A DNA stretch of 9,665 bases from UBA11346 sp038203025 (lineage in GTDB: Bacteria > Planctomycetota > UBA11346), in NCBI GenBank assembly GCA_038203025.1, contig JBBREK010000162.1, positions 1 to 9,665 on the forward strand. Reading direction: 5' to 3'. Under the pieces are notes generated by a model that saw only the letters and a program-made list of their open reading frames with translations, did not search any database and was not told the DNA's origin. The position numbers and the translations under genes are program-made. Below are positions 1 through 7,002 of the stretch, one piece after another (the first letter of the stretch is position 1; each line of letters begins with the position of its first letter).

Positions 1-1032
1 GGCGTCGCCATCCATGCCGCCGCCCCCGACGGCCAGCTCAAGCCCAAGCGTCTGGCCATCGAACTGCGCCTGCCCGGCGTCGGCCCGGACGGTGGTGTGG
101 CGCTGGTGGTGCATCCCGGCCGAGCCGAACGCGTCCTGCTCAGTGCCACCTGGACCGACGGCACGACCACGACCGAGGCACAGCCGGTGCAACTCGATGG
201 TCTGCGTTGGCAGACCGTCGCCATCCCGGCGACCGGCAGCGCGGCCCTGGACCAGGGTCAGTTGCGGCTGCGCCTGGAGGATGTGCGCGACCATGGCGAA
301 CAACGGCCGTTCCTCATCGCCGGTGCTAGCAGCCGCAGCGTCGGCACACCGGTACCCGCCGACCACTTGCCAGCCCTGCCGTTGCTACTGCCGCCGGCCT
401 TCGAAGCGGCGAACGGCTGGTCGCAGTTCCGCTCCGCCCTGCGCAAGCTGACCGGCAGACAGACCGACGACCGCCAGTTCTCCTTTGCCAAAGCCAAGGT
501 GCTGCTGCCGTTCAAGGACCAGGGAGCAAAATTCCGCACCCACCTACGCGAAGAGCTAGCGACGCTACGACACATCGACCGCCTGCCCAACGGCAACCCC
601 GACGATCTGCCATCCGGCCACGCCGACTTCATCAATCCGATGGCTGGCTGGCCGAAGGATGGCATGGACGACCTGGCCGATTTCCCGGTCCTCGCCCTCG
701 GCTGGCGCGCCCAGACCTGGGGCGCCGATGACGATCGCGCGCGCCGGCTCGACAACCTGCTCGGCAAGATGCTCACTGCTGACAAGCGACTGCGCCGTCC
801 GGCGGTGGTCCCGGTGCTGATCCTCGGTGAGATCGACGCCACCTCCGCCGCCGAGCGTGAACTCATCGACAGCATCTGGCTACCGCAGGCCCTGCGTCTC
901 GGCACCTTCGGCATCCCGGTGATCGACCTACGTTCGGCCCAGAGCGTTGTTGGCACCGATCAGATCCAGCGCCACGCCGCCGCCTTGCTCGCCGACGGCC
1001 TGCGTCAGCTCGACTGGCTGATGAAACTATGA
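1..1032 (+). CDS. Unrecognised protein, 3' part; beta-rich region then possible SGNH-like alpha/beta domain
   Basis: The frame is open from the first base, so the start lies outside the window; 343 residues are visible. I do not recognise the family. Residues 18-95 alternate short hydrophobic strands (LAIELRLPG, ALVVHPG, RLRLRLED-like stretches) and read like a beta-sandwich. After a Pro/Ala-rich linker (about 118-135), residues 225-343 look alpha/beta: a strand FPVLALGW, then VPVLILGEID, then a helix with WLPQ and a strand IPVIDLR. That order resembles the C-terminal half of SGNH/GDSL hydrolases. However, the usual Gly-x-Asn-Asp block and the Asp-x-x-His pair are not visible, so catalysis is not supported. 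The stop shares the ATGA at 1029-1032 with hemC, indicating translational coupling. Confidence is high that it is coding and low for any function. Confidence 0.72.
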   Translation, partial: GVAIHAAAPDGQLKPKRLAIELRLPGVGPDGGVALVVHPGRAERVLLSATWTDGTTTTEAQPVQLDGLRWQTVAIPATGSAALDQGQLRLRLEDVRDHGEQRPFLIAGASSRSVGTPVPADHLPALPLLLPPAFEAANGWSQFRSALRKLTGRQTDDRQFSFAKAKVLLPFKDQGAKFRTHLREELATLRHIDRLPNGNPDDLPSGHADFINPMAGWPKDGMDDLADFPVLALGWRAQTWGADDDRARRLDNLLGKMLTADKRLRRPAVVPVLILGEIDATSAAERELIDSIWLPQALRLGTFGIPVIDLRSAQSVVGTDQIQRHAAALLADGLRQLDWLMKL

Positions 1033-1898
1033 TCAGCATCCGCCTCGCGACCCGTGCCAGTCCGCTGGCCATGTGGCAGGCCCGGCACACCGCCGGGCTG
1101 CTACGTCGGGCCCATCCCGGGCTGCGCGTCGAACTCGTTCCCGTCACCAGCCAGGGTGACCGCGACCTGATCACGCCGCTGTACGCCATGGGCACGGTCG
1201 GGGTGTTCTGCAAAGAGGTGCATGCCCTGGTGCTGGCCGGTCGGGCCGACGCCGGCGTGCATTCGTGCAAGGACCTGCCGACCAGCCCGCCGCAGGGCCT
1301 CGGGATCGCCGCCATGCTGCGGCGCGCCGACCCGCGCGACACCCTGATCGGTGCCGCCAGCCTCGACGCACTGCCGCACGCGGCGGTGATCGGCAGCAGC
1401 TCGACCCGCCGGCGCGCCCAGCTGCTGGCCGTGCGCCCGGACCTGCGCTTCGTGGATCTGCGCGGCAACGTGCAGACGCGACTGGCCAAGGTCGCGCGTG
1501 GCGAGGCCGATGCGACCTGCATGGCCATCGCCGGCCTGCGCCGCGTCGGCCTGTCGACGGCGCATGCCGCCAGCGTGCTCGACCCGTGGACGGTCTGCAC
1601 CCCGGCGCCAGGGCAGGGAGCGGTGGCAATCGACTGCCGCAGCGGCGATGCGCGCACCCGCCATCTGCTGACAGCCATCAACCACCGTGAGACCGCCGTC
1701 GCCGTGGCCATCGAGCGGCACGTGCTCGCCGGACTCGACGGCGGCTGCTCACTGCCGCTCGGTTGCCTGGTGCGGCGGATCCACGGCTCGTGGCGGCTGG
1801 TCGCCCGTCTCGGTGCCGCCGATGGCCTGCGGAGTGTCCGCCTCAACGGGCCCGCCGATATCCTGGCCGGACGCGCCCTGGTGACTCTGCGGACGTGA
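1029..1898 (+). CDS. hemC: Porphobilinogen deaminase (hydroxymethylbilane synthase)
   Basis: Cytoplasmic enzyme that polymerises four porphobilinogen units into hydroxymethylbilane in tetrapyrrole (heme) synthesis. The 289 residues align by eye with E. coli HemC from start to near the end: RLATRASPLA at 5-14 (Arg9 and Ser11 in the substrate site), HSCKDLP at 78-84 with catalytic Asp82 and Lys81, SSSTRRR at 123-129, the LRGN motif at 144-147, PGQGAVAIDC at 194-203, and GGCSLP at 238-243, where Cys240 should carry the dipyrromethane cofactor. The start ATG overlaps the upstream stop, and no Shine-Dalgarno is seen, which fits translational coupling. The C-terminus is about 20 residues shorter than E. 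coli HemC, so the final helix of domain 3 seems to be missing; all catalytic residues remain. hemD, the usual partner, is not adjacent. Confidence 0.95.
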   Translation: MISIRLATRASPLAMWQARHTAGLLRRAHPGLRVELVPVTSQGDRDLITPLYAMGTVGVFCKEVHALVLAGRADAGVHSCKDLPTSPPQGLGIAAMLRRADPRDTLIGAASLDALPHAAVIGSSSTRRRAQLLAVRPDLRFVDLRGNVQTRLAKVARGEADATCMAIAGLRRVGLSTAHAASVLDPWTVCTPAPGQGAVAIDCRSGDARTRHLLTAINHRETAVAVAIERHVLAGLDGGCSLPLGCLVRRIHGSWRLVARLGAADGLRSVRLNGPADILAGRALVTLRT

Positions 1899-1900
1899 CC

Positions 1901-3046
1901 ATGCACCCCCTGCGGGTGTTCCTCACCTTCCTCGGCCTTGGCTGCCGCTGCTTTGGCGGACCGGTGGCGCACCTCGCCTACTACCGCGAGGCGTTCGTGG
2001 TGCGGCGCGGCTGGCTCGACGAGCGCGCCTACGCCGATCTGGTGGCCCTGTGCCAGTTCCTGCCCGGACCGACCAGCTCGCAGGTCGGCATGCTGATCGG
2101 CTGGCGCCAGGGGGGCTATGCCGGCATGGGCGCGGCCTGGCTGGGCTTCACCCTGCCCTCGGCGCTGCTGATGATCGGCGCCGCCCTGGCCATCGAGCGG
2201 ATCGATCCGCTGGCAGCTCAACCGTGGATGCACGGCATGAAGCTGGCGGTGCTGGCGATCGTGGCGCAGGCGGTGGCCGGCATGTGGCGTGGCCTGTGCA
2301 CCGACCGCTGGCGCGCTGCCCTGGCCCTGGCGACGGCCGCCGCAGTGCTGGCCGTGCCGCAGGCCTGGCTGCAGTTGCCTATTCTTGCAGCGGCCGGATT
2401 TGCCGGACTGCTGCTGCCGTCCACCGCCACCACCGGCCCGCTGGCCGAACCCGGCCCGACCCCGACCCGCTTGGCCATGATTCTCTGCCTGGGCCTGCTT
2501 GCCGTCGGGCTCTTCGCCCTGCCGCTGATCGCCGCACCGCAGGCCACCACCTGCGCCGACCTGTTCCGTACCGGATCACTGGTCATCGGCGGCGGGCACG
2601 TCGTGCTGCCTCTGCTCACCGGCGCCATGGTCGAGACCGGCCGTCTGCCCGGCGAGACCCTGCTGGTCGGCTACGGCCTCGCCCAGATCGTGCCCGGCCC
2701 GATGTTCAGCATCGCCGCCTTCATCGGCACGGTGCTGCACGGTGTGTGGGGCGGCGTCCTCGCCACCATCGCCATCTTCCTGCCCGGAGCGCTGCTTGGC
2801 ATCGCTGCCCTGCCGGCGTGGGAGCGACTGCGCCACCAGCGCACCACCCGGCGCATCGCCGACGGCCTCGGCGCTGGCGTGGTCGGCCTGCTCATCGCCG
2901 TGCTCTACGATCCGGTGGCCGCCAGCGCGTTGCAGGCATCCGGCGACGCCGCCCTGGCCTGCCTCGCGCTCGCCGCCCTGCTGCTGCGCTGCCCGGCCTG
3001 GCTGCTCGTCCCGGCCTGCGCCGGGCTCACGGCGCTGCTGGGCTGA
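1901..3046 (+). CDS. chrA: Chromate transporter, two-domain CHR family (ChrA)
   Basis: An integral membrane protein of 381 residues with two homologous CHR halves, as in long-chain ChrA proteins that export chromate using the proton motive force. The first half has the signature FGGPVAHLAYYRE (18-30), then WLDERAYADL (38-47), then CQFLPGPTSSQVG (51-63). The second half has VIGGGHVVLPLL (228-239) and YGLAQIVPGPMFS (258-270). Hydrophobic segments fill the rest. The frame stays open upstream to 1763, but that part overlaps hemC in another frame and lacks CHR character. The ATG at 1901 places the motif at the usual distance from the N-terminus and lies 2 bases after the hemC stop, with only a weak GGA 7 bases upstream. 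Chromate as substrate is family-based inference; many CHR proteins are untested. Confidence 0.92.
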   Translation: MHPLRVFLTFLGLGCRCFGGPVAHLAYYREAFVVRRGWLDERAYADLVALCQFLPGPTSSQVGMLIGWRQGGYAGMGAAWLGFTLPSALLMIGAALAIERIDPLAAQPWMHGMKLAVLAIVAQAVAGMWRGLCTDRWRAALALATAAAVLAVPQAWLQLPILAAAGFAGLLLPSTATTGPLAEPGPTPTRLAMILCLGLLAVGLFALPLIAAPQATTCADLFRTGSLVIGGGHVVLPLLTGAMVETGRLPGETLLVGYGLAQIVPGPMFSIAAFIGTVLHGVWGGVLATIAIFLPGALLGIAALPAWERLRHQRTTRRIADGLGAGVVGLLIAVLYDPVAASALQASGDAALACLALAALLLRCPAWLLVPACAGLTALLG

Positions 3047-3263
3047 ACCAGTCCGCTGCCGCGGGCGGGATATTCCCGGCGCGGATGCCGGCCGTGACTG
3101 CATCGCGCGTCTTCGCCCCGACCTTGGGGATGGCGTCGGCCATCCACGACGTGCAGGCTGCCGCCGGCAGTCGTGGAGGTGGGCCGCGCTGCGCCGACGG
3201 ATGCAAGCCGGCCCACAGGCCGATCACGACCAGCAGCACGCTGACGGAGACCACCTCACGCAC
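3027..3263 (-). CDS. Small membrane-anchored protein with helix-hairpin-helix-like (ComEA-like) segment
   Basis: A 78-residue protein read from a GTG at 3263-3261, overlapping the prmC stop by 8 bases in another frame; it ends inside the 3' end of the convergent chrA (20 bases shared). Residues 4-19 (VVSVSVLLVVIGLWAG) look like a signal anchor or uncleaved signal peptide. After a Pro-rich stretch comes WMADAIPKVGAKTRDAV (about 40-56). Its W-M..-hydrophobic-P-x-V-G-x-K-T pattern is that of helix-hairpin-helix DNA-binding repeats of the ComEA type, followed by a short helix and ADWF. G/C at third codon positions is as high as in neighbouring genes. ComEA proteins bind incoming DNA in the periplasm. 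The copy here is single, short and divergent, so function is inference. A GTG at 3254-3252 is an alternative start. Confidence 0.6.
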   Translation of the reverse strand: MREVVSVSVLLVVIGLWAGLHPSAQRGPPPRLPAAACTSWMADAIPKVGAKTRDAVTAGIRAGNIPPAAADWFSPAAP

Positions 3264-4089
3264 GACGCAGCTCGCTGAAGCGCTCGTGGCCGGCGCCGTC
3301 GCGGTGCACAGTGGCAACCAGCCCGGCCGCGGTTGCAAGACTGGTAATGGCTGGGGCCTGGCGGAAGCCATGTTCCAGCCACAGGCGACCATCGGCAGCC
3401 AGTAGCCGCCCAGCATCGGCGATCAAGGCGCGGATCGGACCCAGGCCGTCGCCGCCGGGGAACAGGGCCAGGGCCGGCTCGAAGGCCAACTCGGGATCGC
3501 ACAGACCGCGTTCGTCCTCGGCAATGTAGGGCAGGTTGGCAACCACGGCGGCGAACGAGCCGGCCAGGCCGGTGGCGAGGTCGCCCTGGCTGAAGGTCAC
3601 CGCCAGACCAAGCGTCTCGGCGTTGCCCTGGGCCACGGCCAGCGCCTCGGGCGAGATGTCACGGGCGTGCACGTCCAGCTCGCTGCGCGCCTGCTTCAGC
3701 GCCAGGGCGATGGCGCCGCTACCGGTGCCGACGTCGAGCACCCGCTGCGCCCCGGGCTGCAGCGCGGCCAGTACCAGATCGACCAGTTCCTCGGTCTCCG
3801 GTCGCGGCACCAACACCGCCGGCGTGACGTGCAGACGCAGACCGCGGAATTCTTGGTTGCCCAGCACGTAGGCGAGGGGCTCGCGCCGGCCACGCCGCTG
3901 CACAAGCTCGCGCAAGCGCGCCGTCTCAGCCGTATCCAGGGGCATGTCAAAGCGGGTGTAGATGTCGAGCCGGGTGAGGCCCAGGCCCTCGGCGAAAATC
4001 CACTCGGCCTCACGGCGGGCGTTGTCGAGGCCCTTGCCCGCCAGCCACTGCGCCGAGCGCTGTACCAGATCAAGCAGCGTGTTGGTCAC
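3256..4089 (-). CDS. prmC: Peptide chain release factor N5-glutamine methyltransferase (PrmC/HemK)
   Basis: Methylates the glutamine of the GGQ motif in release factors RF1 and RF2 using S-adenosylmethionine, which raises termination efficiency; cytoplasmic. The 277 residues match the family's usual length. The N-terminal helical bundle (1-75) leads to LGNQEFRGL (76-84) and VLVPRPETEELVD (92-104). SAM-binding motif I is VLDVGTGSG (117-125), with acidic Asp144 at the end of strand 2. The active-site motif is NLPY at 185-188, where most family members have NPPY. LEHG (238-241) follows near the end. The start is a GTG that shares the bases GTGA with the stop of the upstream AraC gene, so translation is probably coupled. 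Being downstream of an AraC regulator rather than beside prfA is unusual. Confidence 0.93.
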   Translation of the reverse strand: MTNTLLDLVQRSAQWLAGKGLDNARREAEWIFAEGLGLTRLDIYTRFDMPLDTAETARLRELVQRRGRREPLAYVLGNQEFRGLRLHVTPAVLVPRPETEELVDLVLAALQPGAQRVLDVGTGSGAIALALKQARSELDVHARDISPEALAVAQGNAETLGLAVTFSQGDLATGLAGSFAAVVANLPYIAEDERGLCDPELAFEPALALFPGGDGLGPIRALIADAGRLLAADGRLWLEHGFRQAPAITSLATAAGLVATVHRDGAGHERFSELRRA

Positions 4090-4922
4090 GCCGGCAGCGT
4101 CGCCGCCGCCCCGGCCTCGGCAACCGTCCAGGCCCTTGGTGGTATACCGTGCTCACGGCGGAAGGTGCGGCGGAAGTGGCTGGGCTCGGCGTAGCCGCAG
4201 GCCCGGGCCACCGCCTCGTGGGCCATGCCGGTGGCCAGCAGTTGTCGGGCGCGCTCCATGCGGCGGGTGGTCAGCCAGCTCATCAGACTGATGCCTTCCA
4301 GCCGCCGGCACAGGCGCGACAGGTGGTTGGGGTGCACCCCCGCCGCCTGCGCCATCGCCTCCCGGCCATGGTCGAGGCGCTCAGTGACGGCGGCCTTGGC
4401 CCGCGACCAGGCGATGCGGGCGCGGTCCGCCTCCGGCCAGAGCCGGCAGTCGGCCAGCGCGGCGGCGACGGTGGCGCGCAAAACAGCAGCACCCAGGTGG
4501 CGCTGACTGGGATCGCCACCCAGCAGGCTGAGCGCATCGAGCAGCGTCCGCGCCGCCGGATTCAGCGGCCCGCCGCTGTGGAACGTCAGGTCTCCGACCT
4601 CGAAGGCAGTACCACCATCGTGGCAGTTGATGGCGATGATCTGATTCCTCGCTCCGGGCAGCGGTATGCTCCAGCCCTCGGCCGCCACCACCAGGACGTC
4701 GCCAGGCAGCAGACGATGCTCTGCCGCCACGCCGTCGACCGTCGCCAAGACCCGGCGTTCCCCGCTGTAGACGATGGTCAGGCGGGGTCGGCCGGTGATC
4801 CGCGCCCGTGGCGGCGGCGGCTGGCCGCGCCGGACCCGCACCCAGCGCAGACGCAGATCGGCCAAGCCGGCGAGGGTCGCGGTGATGACCTTGGCGACAG
4901 TGGCGGGGGCGCTGGGCTCCAT
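4086..4922 (-). CDS. AraC-family transcriptional regulator
   Basis: A 278-residue DNA-binding regulator. The C-terminal AraC/XylS domain has two helix-turn-helix units: the first around MAQAAGVHPNHLSRLCRRL (190-208) and the second around AVARACGYAEPSHFRRTFR (237-255), ending in the typical GIPPRAW. The N-terminal 110 residues look like a cupin-type sensor (RLTIVYSGERRVL, LLPGDVLVVAAEGWSIP), but the ligand cannot be read from sequence. The frame opens at GTG 4937, but that codon forms part of a GTGGAG Shine-Dalgarno at 4937-4932 whose GGAG sits 9 bases before ATG 4922, so the ATG is preferred. It is divergent from the sulfatase at 5026, an arrangement that suggests the regulator controls that gene. 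It is followed by prmC with a 4-base overlap. Confidence 0.9.
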   Translation of the reverse strand: MEPSAPATVAKVITATLAGLADLRLRWVRVRRGQPPPPRARITGRPRLTIVYSGERRVLATVDGVAAEHRLLPGDVLVVAAEGWSIPLPGARNQIIAINCHDGGTAFEVGDLTFHSGGPLNPAARTLLDALSLLGGDPSQRHLGAAVLRATVAAALADCRLWPEADRARIAWSRAKAAVTERLDHGREAMAQAAGVHPNHLSRLCRRLEGISLMSWLTTRRMERARQLLATGMAHEAVARACGYAEPSHFRRTFRREHGIPPRAWTVAEAGAAATLPA

Positions 4923-4958
4923 GCGGGGATGCTCCACTGTGGTTACAAAACGCCAGTC

Positions 4959-4971
4959 CGGCTCCGAGCCG
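4959..4971. repeat. Inverted repeat, candidate operator
   Basis: CGGCTC-C-GAGCCG is a perfect 6-base inverted repeat with a 1-base centre, located in the middle of the divergent region. Short palindromes arise easily in GC-rich DNA, and AraC proteins more often bind direct repeats, so the operator role is speculative. Confidence 0.3.
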
Positions 4972-5015
4972 TCCGCTGCGCCGCCGCCCGGCCGTGGTAG
5001 CCTGCGCGGTCATAT

Positions 5016-5021
5016 GGAGAG
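5016..5021 (+). promoter_or_regulatory. Ribosome binding site of the sulfatase
   Basis: GGAGAG ends 4 bases before ATG 5026 and decides between two in-frame ATGs. The upstream ATG at 5014 overlaps this site and has no Shine-Dalgarno of its own, so 5026 is the likelier start and gives the family-typical N-terminus beginning MRRPNIVFIMSDD. Confidence 0.6.
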
Positions 5022-5025
5022 CCCC

Positions 5026-6951
5026 ATGCGCCGTCCCAACATCGTCTTCATTATGAGCGACGACCACGCCGCCCACGCCATCTCGGCCTACAGCGGCAAG
5101 ATCAACAAGACCCCGCATATCGACCGCCTGGCCGCCACCGGGGTGCGCTGCGACAACACCTTCTGCACCAATTCGATCTGCGCCCCCAGCCGCGCCTGCA
5201 TCCTCACCGGCACGTGGAACCACGTCAACGGCGTGCGCACCCTGCACGACCGCTTCGACGGCGCCCAGGACAATGTCGCGAAACGCCTGCAGGCCTCCGG
5301 CTACCAGACCGCGATCTTCGGCAAGTGGCACCTCGGCCATGGCAGCGAGTGCGACCCGACCGGCTTCGACCGCTGGGCCATCCTGCCCGGCCAGGGCGAC
5401 TACTTCGATCCCAAGTTCCATACCGCCAGCGGTACGATCAGCACCCAGGGCTACGTCAGCGACCTCATCACCGACATGTCACTCGACTGGATGCGCCAAC
5501 GTGACCTGACGCGGCCGTTCATGCTGATGCTGCACCACAAGGCGCCGCATCGCGAGTGGAACTACCACCCACGCTACGAACACCTCTACCCCGAGGGCAC
5601 CATCCCCGAGCCGTCGGCCGATACCTTCTGGGACGACCACAGCGGTCATGCCCAAGCAGCGCAACAGGCACGGATGAAACTAGAGGACCTGCAGGAGAAA
5701 GATGTCGGGGCGCCCATCCCCGCCAATCTCAGTCCGCGCGAGCTGCACCGCTGGCTTTACCAGCGCTACCTGGCGCGCTATCTGCGCTGCGTCCAGTCGG
5801 TCGACGACTCGGTCGGCCGGGTGCTCGACTGGCTGGAGGCGGAAGGCCTGCGTGAGGACACCATCGTCATCTACACCAGCGACCAGGGCTTCTTCCTCGG
5901 CGACCATGGCTGGTTCGACAAGCGCTTCATGTACGAGGAGTCGCTGCGCATGCCCTTCCTGGTCAGCTGGCCTGGCCGGCTGCCGCAGGGCGTGGTCAAT
6001 GACGACATCCTGCTGAATACCGACATCGCCCCGACCTTCCTTGAGTGGGCGGGCGAGAGCATCCCGTCGGCCTGGCAAGGACGCAGCTTCGGCGCCTGCC
6101 TCGACGGCCGCACGCCAGACGATTGGCGCACCAGCTTCTACTACCGCTACTGGATGCATAAGGACGGGGCGCATAATGTCTGGGCCCACTACGGCCTGCG
6201 CACCCGCGACCACAAGCTGATCCACTACTACGCCGACCCGCTCGACAGCAATCCGAACGGCTGCCGCGACCAGACCTGCGAACAACCTGAGTGGGAGCTG
6301 TTCGATCTGCGCAAGGATCCGCATGAACTGATCAGCGTGTACCACGATCCGGACTACAGCGAGATGGTCAGACGGCTGACCGACCAGTTGCATCACGAGC
6401 AGGCCGCGGTCGGCGACCGGCGCTACGACGCTGCGGAATCGGCGCGCTGCGCCGGACTGCGCCCGCTCGGCCGGCGCCTGGACTTGGCACACGGCGCGAT
6501 CGCATCCTGGCGGGTGATCGGCCCGTTCCCCGATGCAACCCGCAAGCTACAGCTGTCGACGACGACGCCGATCGAAGCCGACCTGGTCGCCAACCGGCCA
6601 ATCCGTCCCGATGACGGGGTCAAGGATCTGATCGCCCAGGCCGGCGCCGACGCCTTCATCGACCTCGACCCGGTGCTGGGCAAACACGAATACGCCATCT
6701 GCTACGGCGTGCACGAATGGCGCGAGGCGGTGCCGCGCAAGGTCCTGCTCGCCCTGGGCAGCGACGACGCGGTGCTGGTATGGCTGGATGGCGCGCAGGT
6801 CCTGGCCAACGACACCGAGCGCGGCTACCTCGCCGGCGAGGAGCGTGTGCCGCTGAACCTGTCCGCGGGCGACCACCGTCTGGTCTTCAAGGTGGTCAAC
6901 TACACCGCCGGCTGGGGCTTTGGCGCCCATCTGCTGCCCGCGCCAGCCTGA
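5026..6951 (+). CDS. Type I formylglycine-dependent sulfatase with C-terminal beta-sandwich domain
   Basis: Hydrolyses sulfate esters, probably on a glycan; 641 residues. The catalytic domain (1 to about 470) has PNIVFIMSDDH (4-14, metal-binding Asp12/Asp13), the CAPSR sulfatase signature at 52-56 where Cys52 should become formylglycine, FGKWHLG (98-104, Lys100 and His102), HHKAPH (170-175), and YTSDQGFFLGDHGWFDKRF (283-301, Asp286, Lys299). The layout resembles the arylsulfatase/GlcNAc-6-sulfatase-like subfamilies; the exact substrate cannot be read. Residues about 492-641 form an added module: WRVIGPFP, then LLALGSDDAVLVWLDGAQVL (574-593), then LVFKVVNYTAGWGFG, a PA14- or carbohydrate-binding-like beta-sandwich. 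No signal peptide is visible at the chosen start, so the location may be cytoplasmic. An in-frame extension back to 4774 overlaps the regulator and lacks family character. The gene is divergent from the AraC regulator. Confidence 0.93.
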   Translation: MRRPNIVFIMSDDHAAHAISAYSGKINKTPHIDRLAATGVRCDNTFCTNSICAPSRACILTGTWNHVNGVRTLHDRFDGAQDNVAKRLQASGYQTAIFGKWHLGHGSECDPTGFDRWAILPGQGDYFDPKFHTASGTISTQGYVSDLITDMSLDWMRQRDLTRPFMLMLHHKAPHREWNYHPRYEHLYPEGTIPEPSADTFWDDHSGHAQAAQQARMKLEDLQEKDVGAPIPANLSPRELHRWLYQRYLARYLRCVQSVDDSVGRVLDWLEAEGLREDTIVIYTSDQGFFLGDHGWFDKRFMYEESLRMPFLVSWPGRLPQGVVNDDILLNTDIAPTFLEWAGESIPSAWQGRSFGACLDGRTPDDWRTSFYYRYWMHKDGAHNVWAHYGLRTRDHKLIHYYADPLDSNPNGCRDQTCEQPEWELFDLRKDPHELISVYHDPDYSEMVRRLTDQLHHEQAAVGDRRYDAAESARCAGLRPLGRRLDLAHGAIASWRVIGPFPDATRKLQLSTTTPIEADLVANRPIRPDDGVKDLIAQAGADAFIDLDPVLGKHEYAICYGVHEWREAVPRKVLLALGSDDAVLVWLDGAQVLANDTERGYLAGEERVPLNLSAGDHRLVFKVVNYTAGWGFGAHLLPAPA

Positions 6952-6965
6952 TCCGCAGTCACGGG

Positions 6966-6990
6966 GGTTGCGCCGGCCCTCGGCGCAGCC
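6966..6990 (+). repeat. Strong hairpin between sulfatase and antiporter genes
   Basis: GGTTGCGCCG and CGGCGCAGCC form a 10-base-pair stem (one U-G wobble in RNA) with a 5-base loop. It begins 15 bases after the sulfatase stop and ends 12 bases before the antiporter ATG. There is no T tract, so it is not a classical intrinsic terminator. It may protect the sulfatase mRNA end, pause transcription or limit read-through. Confidence 0.5.
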
Positions 6991-7002
6991 GACAACGGGG
7001 AT

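Larger units (their letters stand above)
4923..5025. promoter_or_regulatory. Divergent intergenic region between AraC regulator and sulfatase
   Basis: About 100 bases separate the two divergent start codons, so the promoters for both genes most likely lie here. It contains an A-rich patch (GTTACAAAA at 4942-4950), unusual in this GC-rich window, which is a candidate promoter element for either strand. It also holds a 6+1+6 inverted repeat at 4959-4971 and a smaller CCAC-T-GTGG repeat at 4934-4942. A TAGCCT at 4998-5003 could be a weak -10 for the sulfatase. No pair of consensus -35/-10 boxes is convincing. The assignment rests on gene layout. Confidence 0.55.

Noticed and set aside
863..2233. 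Long minus-strand open frame (456 residues) opposite hemC and chrA
   Set aside because: It lies antisense to two clearly recognised genes and its protein is Arg/Ala/Ser-rich with no domain; long shadow frames are expected in GC-rich DNA.
2050..3405. Plus-strand frame of 451 residues across chrA and the chrA-prmC junction
   Set aside because: Out of frame with the CHR motifs, Arg/Pro/Ala-rich, and it runs antisense through prmC.
4149..5000. Plus-strand frame opposite the AraC gene
   Set aside because: The minus strand encodes both AraC helix-turn-helix units; this frame has no domain character.
4774..5025. N-terminal extension of the sulfatase
   Set aside because: It overlaps the AraC gene, is Arg/Pro-rich, and a good ribosome site lies directly before ATG 5026.
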